A stretch of 64,000 bases of DNA from Corynebacterium meitnerae (lineage in GTDB: Bacteria; Actinomycetota; Actinomycetes; Mycobacteriales; Mycobacteriaceae), in assembly GCF_027570075.1 (NCBI RefSeq), contig NZ_JAKMUS010000002.1, positions 124,001 to 188,000 on the forward strand, written 5' to 3'. Of the stretch, positions 55,250 to 64,000 are shown piece after piece; the stretch's first letter is position 1, and each line of letters opens with the position of its first letter. The translations under genes and the position numbers were made by a program. The notes below the pieces were generated by a model. That model had not been told where the DNA came from, did not search any database, and saw only the letters and a list, made by a program, of their open reading frames with translations.

Positions 55250-55366
55250 CCTCACAACACAGTTGGCTCTAGCGAGCTGGGCATGCCGGACCGGCATGTG
55301 TCCACTACGCTGGCAACTGTCCTTTTACATACTTTGATTAACCACCACGAGGAGGGTCGCCCCACT

Positions 55367-56185
55367 ATGGCGAACTACACCGCTGCAGACGTGAAGAAGC
55401 TGCGCGAAACCACCGGCTCCGGCATGCTCGACTGCAAGAAGGCACTGGAGGAGTCCGGCGGCGACTTCGACAAGGCCGTTGAGATCCTGCGCATCAAGGG
55501 TGCAAAGGACGTGGGCAAGCGCGCTGAGCGCAACGCTCTCGAGGGCCTGGTGGCTGTCTCCGGCAACACCATCGTTGAGATCAACTCTGAGACTGACTTC
55601 GTGGCTAAGAACGACGAGTTCAAACAGATCGCTCAGCAGATCGCTGACGCTGCAGCCGCTGTGAAGGCTAACTCCGTTGAGGAGCTCGCTGGCGCTGACG
55701 TCAACGGCGAGACCGCTGCTGATGTCCTGCAGGCACTGTCCGCAAAGATCGGCGAGAAGCTCGAGCTGCGTCGTGCGGCTACCGTTGAGGGCGAGAACAT
55801 CGCTAAGTACCTGCACCAGAAGGCTGCAGACCTGCCGCCGGCAGTGGGCGTGCTCGTGTCCTACACCGGTGACAACGCTGAGGCAGCACACCAGGTTGCT
55901 CTGCAGATCGCTGCTATGAAGGCTCGCTTCCTGGACAAGGACTCCATCCCGGCTGACGTCGTGGAGAAGGAGCGCGCAGTTCAGGAAGAGATCACCCGCA
56001 ACGAGGGCAAGCCGGAAGCTGCTATCGAGAAGATCGTCGAGGGTCGTCTCGGCGGCTTCTTCAAGGACGTTGCTCTGCTCGAGCAGCCGTCCCTGGCTGA
56101 CTCCAAGAAGACCGTCCGTCAGTTCACTGAGGAGAACGGCATTGAGGTCAAGGACTTCGTCCGCTTCGAGGTTGGCCAGGCTTAA
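55367..56185 (+). CDS. tsf: Elongation factor Ts
   Basis: 272 residues. Exchanges GDP for GTP on EF-Tu. N-terminal '[26 protein letters not shown]' (UBA-like domain), '[21 protein letters not shown]', and the EF-Tu-contacting '[15 protein letters not shown]' (about 80) with the Thr-Asp-Phe core are present. ATG 55367 has GGAGGG about nine bases before it, and matches the family start. A terminator follows. Confidence 0.98.
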   Translation: MANYTAADVKKLRETTGSGMLDCKKALEESGGDFDKAVEILRIKGAKDVGKRAERNALEGLVAVSGNTIVEINSETDFVAKNDEFKQIAQQIADAAAAVKANSVEELAGADVNGETAADVLQALSAKIGEKLELRRAATVEGENIAKYLHQKAADLPPAVGVLVSYTGDNAEAAHQVALQIAAMKARFLDKDSIPADVVEKERAVQEEITRNEGKPEAAIEKIVEGRLGGFFKDVALLEQPSLADSKKTVRQFTEENGIEVKDFVRFEVGQA

Positions 56186-56215
56186 GCCCTAGCTCAAAGC
56201 CCTAACGCAGCATGT

Positions 56216-56240
56216 GCCCCAGGTTCGCCTGGGGCTTTTT
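56216..56240 (+). terminator. Terminator of tsf
   Basis: GCCCCAGG-TTCG-CCTGGGGC has an eight-base perfect stem with a TTCG tetraloop, followed by TTTTT. Confidence 0.92.
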
Positions 56241-56251
56241 GCTTATCGACG
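56241..56251 (+). repeat. GCTTATCGACG word, copy 12
   Basis: Exact match directly after the tsf terminator; it holds the Arg-Arg-stop of the minus-strand lipoprotein gene. Confidence 0.9.
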
Positions 56252-56662
56252 TCTCAGCGCCCACACCCCGTCCCGCCTCTCAAACCGCATTTGCGCATCC
56301 GGGTTTAGCGCTAACACTGCCTCGGCGTCGCCTGCACACAAGTCGACCTGGGATCGTTCCAAAGCCACCTTTGACACTTTGCCGTTGGGTTTTTGGACGA
56401 GTACCCAGTTGGTGGAGTCGTATGAGTCCTCATAGTTGCGAAACACCCGAGTGCCGAGGGTGTCATTTGCAGCGTGGCCCGCGTACGGGCAAACAAGGAG
56501 GACTTGCGAGGCGTTGGGATAAACGTCGCTGACATGCAGCGTGACAGAAGCGTCAGCCGCGTGTTCTGCCAACGCGTCCTGCAGCGCGTGCTGCTCCGGG
56601 TGTGTGCCGCAGGCGGTTAAAAGCACACAGGAGAGGGCAGCAGTGGTGAGTTTGACGCGCAT
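56243..56662 (-). CDS. Small lipoprotein, function unknown
   Basis: 139 residues. The N-terminus 'MRVKLTTAALSCVLLTACG' is a lipoprotein signal with lipobox L-T-A-C (Cys about residue 18), so it should be processed by Lgt and anchored outside the membrane. The rest shows strands and two Cys ('VCPYAG', 'DLCAGD') that may form a disulfide. It ends 'MRFERRDGVWALRRR' with Arg-Arg-stop formed by a GCTTATCGACG word. It points toward the tsf terminator, inserted between tsf and pyrH. No family recognised. Confidence 0.8.
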   Translation of the reverse strand: MRVKLTTAALSCVLLTACGTHPEQHALQDALAEHAADASVTLHVSDVYPNASQVLLVCPYAGHAANDTLGTRVFRNYEDSYDSTNWVLVQKPNGKVSKVALERSQVDLCAGDAEAVLALNPDAQMRFERRDGVWALRRR

Positions 56663-56737
56663 CTGGGTCCTTTTCCTCCGGCAGCGTAAGATTGTCGCCG
56701 AGTGTATCTGATCCCCTTTTCAAAGGAGTTGACAAAC

Positions 56738-57466
56738 GTGACCGAAGCCACGGCACCCATGCGTACAGGCTACAAGCGAGTGATGCTGAAGCTTGGTGGT
56801 GAGATGTTTGGTGGCGGCAAGGTCGGCATTGACCCTGATGTGGTTGAAAGTGTGGCCAAGCAGATCGCCGAGGTTGCCCGTGGCGGCACCGAAATCGCTG
56901 TGGTGATCGGTGGAGGTAACTTCTTCCGCGGCGCGCAGCTGCAGCAGCGCGGCATGGACCGTGCGCGGTCGGACTACATGGGCATGCTGGGCACCGTGAT
57001 GAACTGCCTGGCGCTGCAGGACTTCCTGCAGCAGGAGGGCGTGGACTGCCGTGTGCAGACCGCGATCAACATGGCGCAGGTGGCGGAGCCGTACCTGCCG
57101 CTGCGCGCATCCCGCCACCTAGAGAAGGGCCGCGTAGTCATCTTCGGAGCAGGTATGGGTATGCCGTACTTCTCCACCGACACCACCGCAGCACAGCGTG
57201 CACTGGAGATTGGGTGTGACGTTCTGCTCATGGCTAAGGCTGTGGACGGTGTGTACTCCGATGACCCACGCACCAACCCGGACGCGGAACTGTTCACCGA
57301 GATCTCCCCGCGTGAGGCACTGGAGAAAGACCTCAAGGTCGCTGACGCCACCGCGTTCAGCCTCTGCATGGACAACAACATGCCGATCTTGGTGTTCAAC
57401 CTGCTCAAGGAAGGCAATATTGCGCGGGCGGTTGCGGGGGAGCGCATCGGCACCCTCGTGCAGTAA
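56738..57466 (+). CDS. pyrH: Uridylate kinase
   Basis: 242 residues. Phosphorylates UMP to UDP; hexameric amino-acid-kinase fold. '[21 protein letters not shown]' (about 12), '[24 protein letters not shown]' region (about 50-73), '[18 protein letters not shown]' and '[15 protein letters not shown]' are diagnostic. GTG 56738 has AAAGGAG ten bases before it. The TAA overlaps the ATG of the following transporter. Confidence 0.96.
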   Translation: MTEATAPMRTGYKRVMLKLGGEMFGGGKVGIDPDVVESVAKQIAEVARGGTEIAVVIGGGNFFRGAQLQQRGMDRARSDYMGMLGTVMNCLALQDFLQQEGVDCRVQTAINMAQVAEPYLPLRASRHLEKGRVVIFGAGMGMPYFSTDTTAAQRALEIGCDVLLMAKAVDGVYSDDPRTNPDAELFTEISPREALEKDLKVADATAFSLCMDNNMPILVFNLLKEGNIARAVAGERIGTLVQ

Positions 57467-58389
57467 TGCTTATTCTCGCCGCGATGGCGGTGGGGGCGGT
57501 CATCCCTGCCCAGACCGCCGTGAATAGTCGCCTGCGCGCGAGCGTGGGCGCACCTCTTCCGACGAGCTTTTACTCGTTCAGCATCGCGTTTCTCTGCGCG
57601 GTGTCCCTGGCGGTAGCCACAACAGGTTTCCATTGGGATTTCGCGGCTGCTGCCGCGGAGCCGTGGTGGGTGTGGATTGGCGGTGTGATGGGCACCGTGT
57701 TCCTCACTGGCAGCGTCGTGCTGTTTCCCAAGCTGGGCAGCGTGGAAACCGTGGTCATTCCGATCCTGGGCCAAGTGATCATGGCCTTGGCTATCGACCA
57801 GTTCGGCCTGTTTGGTGCGCCGCAGACGGCGGCCAGTCCGCTGCGTTTCCTTGGCGCAGTGGTGGTTGTTGCCGGCATTTTGTGTATTCACGTACTGGGG
57901 CGTAGGAGCGGCGGCGGGGTAAGTGGCCATGCGGGAGGCGGTTCCTTGTGGGGCTGGCGTGCCTTCGGCGTATTCATGGGCATGTGCTCCGCCACCCAAA
58001 CCGCGGCCAATGGGTATCTGGGCACCGTCCTGGGAAGCTCCATTCAAGCGGGCGCCGTCAACCTTGTGGTCGGGGCAACTCTGCTGTTGCTCCTCAGCCT
58101 GACCTTCAGCTCTTCCCGCAGGGCACTGCTGTCTCCTATCGAGCCGGGCCCGTGGTGGATGTGGCTCGGCGGTGTGTTCGGCGCGATCTTCGTTGTGGGC
58201 ATGGCAACTCTCGCACCGATCATCGGTACCGGTGCAACGGTTGTCGGCCAGCTCGCCGGCACCATCATGTGTGGTCAGCTCATCGAGCGCTTCGGTCTCT
58301 TCGGCAGCCCGAAGACCTTGCTTCAAACAAACCGCGTGCTTGGCCTCATCCTGGTCTTCCTGGGCGCGGTCTTAGTACGCGCGCTTTAG
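57466..58389 (+). CDS. DMT superfamily transporter, YdcZ/DUF606 type
   Basis: 307 residues with about ten membrane segments arranged as two homologous halves: 'AAMAVGAVIPAQTAVNSRLRA' matches 'FMGMCSATQTAANGYLGT', 'PWWVWIGGVMGTVFLTGSVV' matches 'PWWMWLGGVFGAIFVVGMAT', and 'GQVIMALAIDQFGLFGAPQ' matches 'GTIMCGQLIERFGLFGSPK'. This internal duplication fits a fused pair of DUF606 units. The substrate is unknown. The start overlaps the pyrH stop (TAATG), and the end overlaps the converging amidase by four bases (TTAG). Confidence 0.88.
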   Translation: MLILAAMAVGAVIPAQTAVNSRLRASVGAPLPTSFYSFSIAFLCAVSLAVATTGFHWDFAAAAAEPWWVWIGGVMGTVFLTGSVVLFPKLGSVETVVIPILGQVIMALAIDQFGLFGAPQTAASPLRFLGAVVVVAGILCIHVLGRRSGGGVSGHAGGGSLWGWRAFGVFMGMCSATQTAANGYLGTVLGSSIQAGAVNLVVGATLLLLLSLTFSSSRRALLSPIEPGPWWMWLGGVFGAIFVVGMATLAPIIGTGATVVGQLAGTIMCGQLIERFGLFGSPKTLLQTNRVLGLILVFLGAVLVRAL

Positions 58390-59465
58390 CGCCACTGACG
58401 CACAACCGGCTCAATGGCCTGCGCCAGCTGGAGCACCGTCGCATCATCCACGGTCAGCCCGCCTAGGTGAACAGGCCCCACCGCAATGGCAGGCCCGCCT
58501 GTGAGGTTGAACAAGGAACACCATGGTGTCCATTCGGTCTGCGCCATGAAACTGTCCGCCGGAGACAAACCGGGGAAGTAGTTCACCGCGGGCGGGTCCG
58601 TCGCAATCGTCGGTGTCAGCAGGACATCCACGTCCCACTGCGCAGCCACATGCGTGGCCAAGCCCGCTGCTTGCTGCTGAGCCAGGGTCACATCGCCCGG
58701 AGTCAATGCCCGGCCCTCACGGCGCAGCCACGCCACATACTCACTGTCCGCCGGGTCCACGTCCGCAAATTTATGGGTGATCAGAGTACGGAAGTAGCCA
58801 AACGCACGCTCAGCGCCAGAGAACGGTTTAAGCACATGCTTATCGACGCCCACTAGAGCCTCCAACACTTCCCCCGCGCGCTCCACCACCGCGATGCGCT
58901 TCTCATCCACGGGTGCGCCGGGGGTGAAGAGGGGGGAGGTGCAGATGCCGAGGCGGAGACGTCGATAAGCATGCGGGGTGAGCCGATGAAGAGTGAGTTG
59001 ATCTGCGACCGTGCGGGTTAAGAACCCGTCGACCGTGCCCCTGCCGGAAGGCTTGAAACTCACGACCTCACACGCGGCGGCGGGCACGCGCAGGGACCCA
59101 CCCGCATCACTGCCATGAGCCGCGCGATGCAGGCCTTCAGCAACGACAACCGCGGCACCCGAGGAAGAACCACCCGGCGTAGCACCTGGATAGGCCGGGG
59201 ACACAAGCTCAGGCACGCGCTCCGCGTACACCGTGGCACCCAATTCCGCGGTGACGGTCTTGCCATTGATGGCCGCGCCCTGGTGTTGCAGCTTGCTGAG
59301 AAACTGCGATGTCGTGCGCGCTACGTACTCGCGCGCGGGGTTCCCCATCGTGGTGGGCATCCCCGCAACATCCGACAAATCCTTCGCAGGAATCACCCAA
59401 CCCGCCAGCCGGCCAACAGGGCGGGGGCGCACAGAATCGTCGAGGTAAGTAAAAGCAGGATGCAT
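58386..59465 (-). CDS. Amidase signature family hydrolase
   Basis: 359 residues, shorter than typical amidases (about 450-500). The Ser-Ser-Lys triad is recognisable: Lys in '[13 protein letters not shown]' (about residue 28), the '[15 protein letters not shown]' cis-Ser (about 96) and the nucleophile in '[23 protein letters not shown]' region (about 118-140). The middle is reduced compared with full-length members. The substrate is unknown. It is divergent from frr, with an 85-base gap. Two inverted GCTTATCGACG copies lie 111 bases apart inside it. Confidence 0.85.
   Translation of the reverse strand: MHPAFTYLDDSVRPRPVGRLAGWVIPAKDLSDVAGMPTTMGNPAREYVARTTSQFLSKLQHQGAAINGKTVTAELGATVYAERVPELVSPAYPGATPGGSSSGAAVVVAEGLHRAAHGSDAGGSLRVPAAACEVVSFKPSGRGTVDGFLTRTVADQLTLHRLTPHAYRRLRLGICTSPLFTPGAPVDEKRIAVVERAGEVLEALVGVDKHVLKPFSGAERAFGYFRTLITHKFADVDPADSEYVAWLRREGRALTPGDVTLAQQQAAGLATHVAAQWDVDVLLTPTIATDPPAVNYFPGLSPADSFMAQTEWTPWCSLFNLTGGPAIAVGPVHLGGLTVDDATVLQLAQAIEPVVRQWR
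58838..58848 (+). repeat. GCTTATCGACG word, copy 13
   Basis: Exact match in the amidase gene (Val-Asp-Lys on the coding strand), inverted relative to copy 14. Confidence 0.9.
58960..58970 (-). repeat. GCTTATCGACG word, copy 14
   Basis: Exact match in the amidase gene, here in a different codon phase (Ala-Tyr-Arg-Arg). Confidence 0.9.
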
Positions 59466-59550
59466 CGTGGAGATCAGTGTAGAAGCGGCTGCTAAGTTAG
59501 TACACGACAACGGCGCGCACAACGCGCGCGATGAAAGGATGAACACCCCC

Positions 59551-60108
59551 ATGATCGACGACGTACTGCTTGACGCCGAAGAGCGCATGACCAACTCTGT
59601 AGAGCACACCCGCTCCGAGCTGGTGACCATCCGCACTGGCCGCGCTAACCCCGCCATGTTCAACGGTGTCATGGCTGAGTTCTACGGTGCACTCACCCCG
59701 ATCAACCAGATGGCCACCATCTCCGTGCCGGAACCGCGCATGCTGCTGATCAAGCCGTTTGACCCGTCCACCATGGGCGAGATTGAGAACGCGATCCGCA
59801 ACTCCGACCTCGGCGTGAACCCGACCGATGATGGCCATGTCATCCGCGTGACCATCCCGCAGCTCACCGAGGAGCGTCGCCGCGACCTGGTGAAGCAGGC
59901 TAAGGCCAAGGGCGAAGACGGCAAGATTGCTATCCGCAATGTCCGTCGCTCCGGCATGGATGCACTGAAGAAGATTCAGAAGGACGGCGACGCAGGCGAG
60001 GACGAAGTCACTGCAGCGGAGAAGGAGCTGGACAAGGTCACCGCTAAGTATGTCGACCAGATCGACGACCTGGTGGGCAAGAAGGAAGCAGAGCTCCTCG
60101 AGGTCTAA
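59551..60108 (+). CDS. frr: Ribosome recycling factor
   Basis: 185 residues, the standard size from ATG 59551 ('[20 protein letters not shown]'). Helix-bundle signatures '[15 protein letters not shown]' (about 30), '[22 protein letters not shown]' region (about 62-83), '[27 protein letters not shown]' region and '[15 protein letters not shown]' (about 130). An in-frame ATG at 59539 would sit on the AAAGGA ribosome site. cdsA follows after five bases. Confidence 0.97.
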   Translation: MIDDVLLDAEERMTNSVEHTRSELVTIRTGRANPAMFNGVMAEFYGALTPINQMATISVPEPRMLLIKPFDPSTMGEIENAIRNSDLGVNPTDDGHVIRVTIPQLTEERRRDLVKQAKAKGEDGKIAIRNVRRSGMDALKKIQKDGDAGEDEVTAAEKELDKVTAKYVDQIDDLVGKKEAELLEV

Positions 60109-60113
60109 ATTCC

Positions 60114-61001
60114 GTGACGGACAGCATCGATAACCCACACCAGCGCCGGGTGCACCTGCCTAAGCCGAAGAACTCGGCGGGGCGCAACTTGCCCGTGGCC
60201 ATTGCCACGAGCGTGGTACTCGTCGCCTTGGTGCTCGTCTCCATCTATGTCGGGCCCGTGATGTGGTACCCCGTCGTCAGCGTGGCCGCCGCGCTGGCGA
60301 TGTGGGAGACCTTCACCCGCCTGCGTGAGCATGGTTTTGGGGTGTACCGCTTTGCCAGCATCGTGCTGGGCCTGTGCATGATCGTGTCTACCTGGCCGTT
60401 TGGATACACCGGTTTGCTGGCCACGTTCACCGTGAGTGTTCTGGCGCTCATGTTTGCGCGCCTGTTCTTCCATGGGCCGGATACGGCGCCACGGAACTAT
60501 GTGCGTGATACCGCGGTGAACATTTTTGTCCTCGTGTGGATCGGCATGTTCGCCGCGTTCGCTGCCATGATTTCCCGTCTCGAGGCGCCGGGGGTATCAG
60601 GTGGGTTCTTCATCATCACGTTCATCGCGTGCGTGGTCGCTTCCGATGTGGGTGGGTACACCGCTGGAGTTCTCTTCGGTTCCCACCCGATGGCACCGGC
60701 AGTGAGCCCGAAGAAGTCTTGGGAAGGCTTTGCTGGCTCCGTCCTCTTCGGTGCGGTGACGGGTGTGCTCACGGGCATGTACCTGTTGGACACGCAGTGG
60801 TGGGCAGGACTTGTCTTCGGCCTCGGTACCGTTGTCTGCGCCACCTTGGGGGACCTGGTGGAAAGCCAATTCAAGCGTGAGCTGGGAATCAAGGACATGT
60901 CCGCGATCTTGCCTGGCCACGGCGGAATGATGGATCGGGTTGACGGGCTGTTGCCTGCGGCAGCCGCGACGTGGCTGCTGATGAGCGTCGTCGTGCTGTA
61001 A
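60114..61001 (+). CDS. cdsA: Phosphatidate cytidylyltransferase
   Basis: 295 residues. Makes CDP-diacylglycerol, the precursor of phosphatidylglycerol, cardiolipin and phosphatidylinositol. About eight membrane segments; the CDP-alcohol signature is complete at the C-terminus: '[20 protein letters not shown]' then '[11 protein letters not shown]' (about 250-280). '[11 protein letters not shown]' (about 198) is also typical. The hydrophilic N-terminus begins at GTG 60114. The frr-cdsA-rlmN-dxr order is conserved in actinobacteria. Confidence 0.95.
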   Translation: MTDSIDNPHQRRVHLPKPKNSAGRNLPVAIATSVVLVALVLVSIYVGPVMWYPVVSVAAALAMWETFTRLREHGFGVYRFASIVLGLCMIVSTWPFGYTGLLATFTVSVLALMFARLFFHGPDTAPRNYVRDTAVNIFVLVWIGMFAAFAAMISRLEAPGVSGGFFIITFIACVVASDVGGYTAGVLFGSHPMAPAVSPKKSWEGFAGSVLFGAVTGVLTGMYLLDTQWWAGLVFGLGTVVCATLGDLVESQFKRELGIKDMSAILPGHGGMMDRVDGLLPAAAATWLLMSVVVL

Positions 61002-61044
61002 AAATTGGCTATGCGGTGCCAAACCGGGCACAATGGGCCACGTC

Positions 61045-62151
61045 ATGAGTGATTTTCCAAAGATCCAGTTGCTGGCCCCCAAGCGCGGCATGCCACCGAA
61101 GCACTTCGCGGACCTGACCGTCGAAGAACGCATTACCGCGCTCGGGGAGCTTGGCCTGCCCAAGTTCCGCGCCGACCAGATCGCGCGCCACTACTACGGC
61201 CGCTATGAGGCGGACCCGTCCACGATGACGGATCTGCCCGCGGCCCAGCGTGAGACAGTCAAGGAAGCACTGTTCCCGCGCCTGCTCACCCCCGTACGCA
61301 AGGTGGAGACTGATAACGGTGACACCACCAAGACCTTGTGGCGGCTTCACGACGGCATCCTGTTGGAATCCGTCCTCATGCGCTACCCGGGCCGCGCGAC
61401 TCTCTGCATTTCCTCCCAGGCCGGCTGCGGTATGGCGTGCCCATTCTGTGCGACCGGCCAGGGCGGGTTGGACCGTAACCTGTCCACGGCGGAGATCGTC
61501 GACCAGGTGCGTGAAGCCGCGGCCATGATGGAGGCTGAAGGTGGCCGTCTGACCAACGTGGTCTTCATGGGCATGGGGGAGCCGCTGGCGAACTACAACC
61601 GCGTGGTGCAAGCGGTGCGTCAGATCATTTCGCCGGCGCCGGAAGGCTTTGGCATCTCCCAGCGCAACGTGACCGTGTCCACGGTGGGGCTCGCGCCTGC
61701 GATTCGCAAGCTCGCGGACGAAGGCTTCAACGTCACCCTCGCCGTCTCGCTGCACACGCCTGATGACGAGCTCCGGGACACCCTCGTCCCCATGAACAAC
61801 CGTTTCTCCGTTGCCGACGTCTTGGACGCCGCCCGATACTTCGCGGACCAAACCGGCCGTCGCGTGTCCATCGAGTACGCACTGATCCGCGACATCAATG
61901 ACCATGATTTCCGCGCGGACATGCTGGGCAAGAAGCTTCACGACGCATTGGGCCCCCTCGTCCACGTCAACCTCATCCCGCTGAACCCGACACCGGGATC
62001 GAAGTGGGATGCCTCCCCGCGTGAGCGTCAGGACGAGTTTGTTCGCCGCGTCATCGCCCAGGGCGTGACGTGCACGGTGCGTGACACCAAGGGCCAAGAA
62101 ATCGCCGCGGCGTGCGGCCAGCTCGCCGCCGACGAAAAGGCCGAAGCCTAA
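61045..62151 (+). CDS. rlmN: Dual-specificity 23S rRNA/tRNA adenine-C2 methyltransferase RlmN
   Basis: 368 residues. Radical SAM enzyme methylating A2503 of 23S rRNA and A37 of tRNAs. The [4Fe-4S] motif '[14 protein letters not shown]' (about residue 130), the '[10 protein letters not shown]' SAM site (about 180) and the C-terminal Cys in '[15 protein letters not shown]' are present. The other catalytic Cys is likely 'GVTCTVRD'-proximal. I prefer ATG 61045 ('[15 protein letters not shown]') over ATG 61033. A bidirectional terminator separates it from the DUF2631 gene. Confidence 0.95.
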   Translation: MSDFPKIQLLAPKRGMPPKHFADLTVEERITALGELGLPKFRADQIARHYYGRYEADPSTMTDLPAAQRETVKEALFPRLLTPVRKVETDNGDTTKTLWRLHDGILLESVLMRYPGRATLCISSQAGCGMACPFCATGQGGLDRNLSTAEIVDQVREAAAMMEAEGGRLTNVVFMGMGEPLANYNRVVQAVRQIISPAPEGFGISQRNVTVSTVGLAPAIRKLADEGFNVTLAVSLHTPDDELRDTLVPMNNRFSVADVLDAARYFADQTGRRVSIEYALIRDINDHDFRADMLGKKLHDALGPLVHVNLIPLNPTPGSKWDASPRERQDEFVRRVIAQGVTCTVRDTKGQEIAAACGQLAADEKAEA

Positions 62152-62169
62152 CTTCTTCAGAACAGAACA

Positions 62170-62199
62170 AACCCCAGCCAGCATGTGCTGACTGGGGTT
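62170..62199. terminator. Bidirectional terminator, rlmN / DUF2631
   Basis: AACCCCAGCCAGCA pairs with TGCTGACTGGGGTT (one mismatch) around a two-base centre. T-rich sequence lies on the minus-strand side (TTTGTTCTGTT). Confidence 0.8.
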
Positions 62200-62229
62200 A
62201 AAGCTTTGCCCGAGGGGAGCTAGCGTTAA

Positions 62230-62661
62230 TTAGTTGCTGAGCTCGTGGCGGCCCTGCTGGGAAGCGCGGAAGGCTTCCGGCTCGATGTTGAGGGCGCGCA
62301 GCTGACCGTCGGTAAGCTCAGCGTACGGGCCGGTCATGGTGCGCTGGAGTTCGGTCCAGTCCTTCTCCTGGTAGCCGACCGGCTGGTTGAAGGCGGTGAC
62401 GGTGCGGACCTGGGACAGCTCCGGGCGGATGGCAAACAGCACGAGGCCGAGAGCAATGAGGACAGCCAGTGCGATGAGCCAAATGGTCTCAACATGGCCC
62501 TGGTGGTTGCCGAAGTTGTAGGCAATGAGGAAAGCCACGGACACCCAGCCAGCGATCTGGATGGTCTTCGGGGTCAGTTCAGACCAGCCCCACTTGGCGG
62601 AAGGCACATCAGCCTCGGAAACACCGTTGTAGACCTGGGGTGCGTCATCCTTAGCGCTCAC
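62230..62661 (-). CDS. DUF2631 membrane protein
   Basis: 143 residues with two membrane segments (about 37-53 and 58-77) and a conserved hydrophilic N-terminus ('VYNGVSEADVPSAKWGWSEL'). The family is restricted to actinobacteria, sits beside dxr/rlmN, and has no known function. The C-terminal half has 'AFNQPVGYQEKDWTELQRTM'. GTG 62661 is preceded by AAGGAG seven bases upstream. It diverges from dxr. Confidence 0.85.
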   Translation of the reverse strand: MSAKDDAPQVYNGVSEADVPSAKWGWSELTPKTIQIAGWVSVAFLIAYNFGNHQGHVETIWLIALAVLIALGLVLFAIRPELSQVRTVTAFNQPVGYQEKDWTELQRTMTGPYAELTDGQLRALNIEPEAFRASQQGRHELSN

Positions 62662-62805
62662 AACAAACTCCTTGACACGGGTTAGGGAAAAGAGTCAATG
62701 CCCCTATTTTGGCACACGTGGTGCTGTGTTTCCGATTCATCCCCCCGAAACACCCCGAACCTCACCCTTAGTATGACCCCACGGCGATTTTTGCCCGCTC
62801 TGTGT

Positions 62806-62811
62806 GAGAAT
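62806..62811 (+). promoter_or_regulatory. -10 box for dxr (leaderless candidate)
   Basis: GAGAAT, preceded by TGT, ends six bases before GTG 62818, which supports that start codon; no ribosome site is seen. Confidence 0.4.
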
Positions 62812-62817
62812 GAAACG

Positions 62818-63972
62818 GTGCGCAAAGTTGTGATTTTGGGTTCCACAGGTTCCATCGGTACGCAGGCCCTGGAGGTGATTCGGGATAATCCCGACGCCTT
62901 TGAAGTGGTTGGTATTTCCGCTGCCGGGTCGGACCCGGCCACCATCGTGGCACAGGCTCGGGAGTGGGGGCTGGAGGCGGGTCAGGTTGGCGTCGCTAAG
63001 CAAGAAGCCGCTGAAGAAGTCAGCCGTGAGCTCGGCGGCGAGGTCTTGCGTGGCGACGCGGCCGCGGAAACGCTGGTGCGCACCGCTCATGCGGACGTTG
63101 TGTTGAATGCGCTCGTCGGCTCGTTGGGTCTTGCTTCGACACTGGCCACCTTGGATAGCGGCGCGGTGCTGGCGCTGGCGAACAAGGAATCCCTCGTCGC
63201 GGGCGGTGACATTGTGATGGCGCGCGGCGGCGAGATCGTCCCCGTCGATTCGGAACACTCCGCGATGGCGCAGTGTTTGCGCGCGGGCCGTGCCGGGGAC
63301 GTGGAGCGCTTCGTGCTCACCGCCTCCGGCGGGCCTTTCCGCGGGCAAACCCGCGAGCAGATGTGGGACGCCACCCCCGCGCAGGCGGCCGCGCACCCGA
63401 CGTGGTCGATGGGGCAGATGAACACCCTGAATTCCGCGACGATGGTGAACAAGGGCCTTGAACTCATCGAGGCGACGCTGCTCTTTGGCATCTCCCCAGA
63501 CATCATCGACGTGACCGTGCACCCGCAGTCCATCGTGCACTCCATGGTGACCTTCGTGGATGGCGCGACGATCGCGCAGGCCTCGCCGCCGTCAATGAAG
63601 ATGCCCATCGCGCATGCCCTTGCATGGCCGAACCGCGTGGCGGACGTCCAGCCGAAGCTCGACTTCACCCAAGCCATGGACTGGCGCTTTGAGCCACTCG
63701 ATGAGGAGGCGTTCCCCGCAGTCCGCCTTGCACGTGAGGTGGCCCGCGCCCGCGGCACTTTCCCGGCGGTGTACAACGCTGCTAACGAAGAAGCGGCCGC
63801 AGCCTTCCTCGCCGGAAAGATTCGCTTTCCGCAGATCGTGGACACCATCGACTTCGTGCTCGATTCGGCGTCGGAGTTCGCGGTGGTACCGTCATCCTTC
63901 GACGACATCGTGGCCGTGGAAACCGAGGCCCGTGCCCGCGCAGTGGAGCGGGTTAAAACCATCAGCGCGTAG
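62818..63972 (+). CDS. dxr: 1-deoxy-D-xylulose 5-phosphate reductoisomerase
   Basis: 384 residues. Second step of the MEP isoprenoid pathway (DXP to MEP with NADPH). '[18 protein letters not shown]' (NADPH, about 4), '[13 protein letters not shown]' (about 118), the metal site '[14 protein letters not shown]' (about 140), '[15 protein letters not shown]' flexible loop (about 170) and '[20 protein letters not shown]' (about 193) are intact. GTG 62818 begins at the family N-terminus; the frame is open upstream to 62698, but that stretch overlaps the divergent promoter region. The next gene lies beyond the window. Confidence 0.96.
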   Translation: MRKVVILGSTGSIGTQALEVIRDNPDAFEVVGISAAGSDPATIVAQAREWGLEAGQVGVAKQEAAEEVSRELGGEVLRGDAAAETLVRTAHADVVLNALVGSLGLASTLATLDSGAVLALANKESLVAGGDIVMARGGEIVPVDSEHSAMAQCLRAGRAGDVERFVLTASGGPFRGQTREQMWDATPAQAAAHPTWSMGQMNTLNSATMVNKGLELIEATLLFGISPDIIDVTVHPQSIVHSMVTFVDGATIAQASPPSMKMPIAHALAWPNRVADVQPKLDFTQAMDWRFEPLDEEAFPAVRLAREVARARGTFPAVYNAANEEAAAAFLAGKIRFPQIVDTIDFVLDSASEFAVVPSSFDDIVAVETEARARAVERVKTISA

Positions 63973-64000
63973 CGCCGGACGGAAAGGCAGTTCGTGGGAG

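Overview
The window is a 64 kb piece of a Corynebacterium-type chromosome (moderately high GC, actinobacterial). The case rests on gene order and gene content: a hisD-hisC-hisB-hisH-hisA-impA-hisF-hisI cluster followed by lgt and pyk, then gdhA, then the long sepIVA-DUF177-rnc-mutM-acyP-smc-ftsY-amtB-glnK-ffh-rpsP-rimM-trmD-rplS-lepB-rnhB-DUF2469-yraN-comM-dprA-xerC-rpsB-tsf-pyrH-frr-cdsA-rlmN-dxr series, which follows the mycobacterial/corynebacterial order. TANANT-type -10 boxes, frequent GTG starts and probable leaderless genes fit as well. I cannot name the species. I see no rRNA, tRNA, CRISPR array, insertion sequence or complete prophage.

Layout. 1-10945 (+): the end of a secreted-type protein, a small membrane protein, then the histidine genes with an MFS transporter and a 58-residue membrane protein between hisB and hisH. 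Next come a Trp-region membrane protein, a TrpC-like protein with an altered active site, and lgt. 11016-12455 (+): pyruvate kinase. 12474-20195 (-): PabC-like lyase, fused PabAB, glycogen phosphorylase, an M20 amidohydrolase and a GalT-like DUF4921 protein. 20227-23290: a hypothetical gene, glycerate kinase (-) and NADP-type glutamate dehydrogenase. 23382-38157: cell division, RNA processing, DNA repair, SMC, and the SRP pair ftsY/ffh flanking amtB-glnK, interrupted by three minus- or plus-strand insertions (an alanine symporter, an orphan phage-repressor-like gene, a META-like protein). 38328-40499 (-): a large acyltransferase. 40866-53503 (+): ribosomal protein, RNA modification, secretion and DNA processing genes. 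53451-63972: M23-like protein (-), rpsB-tsf, pyrH, frr, cdsA, rlmN and dxr, with small insertions on the minus strand.

How it fits together: de novo histidine synthesis, folate precursor (p-aminobenzoate) synthesis, glycolysis and glycogen breakdown, ammonium uptake and assimilation (amtB, glnK, gdhA, with candidate AmtR operators), co-translational secretion (ffh, ftsY, lepB, lgt), translation (S2, S16, L19, EF-Ts, RRF, RimM, TrmD, RlmN) and phospholipid/isoprenoid synthesis (cdsA, dxr).

Most notable: an 11-base word, GCTTATCGACG, occurs 14 times exactly (about 0.03 expected by chance). It falls in several reading frames, on both strands and between genes, with far fewer one-mismatch relatives than drift would give. 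This looks like a genome-wide maintained DNA signal, formally similar to an uptake signal sequence. Other leads are a retained but catalytically altered TrpC, a possible attenuator ahead of rpsB, a structured leader ahead of rpsP, a TrmD with about 110 extra C-terminal residues, a lone actinophage immunity-repressor-like gene, and amtB-glnK without the usual glnD.
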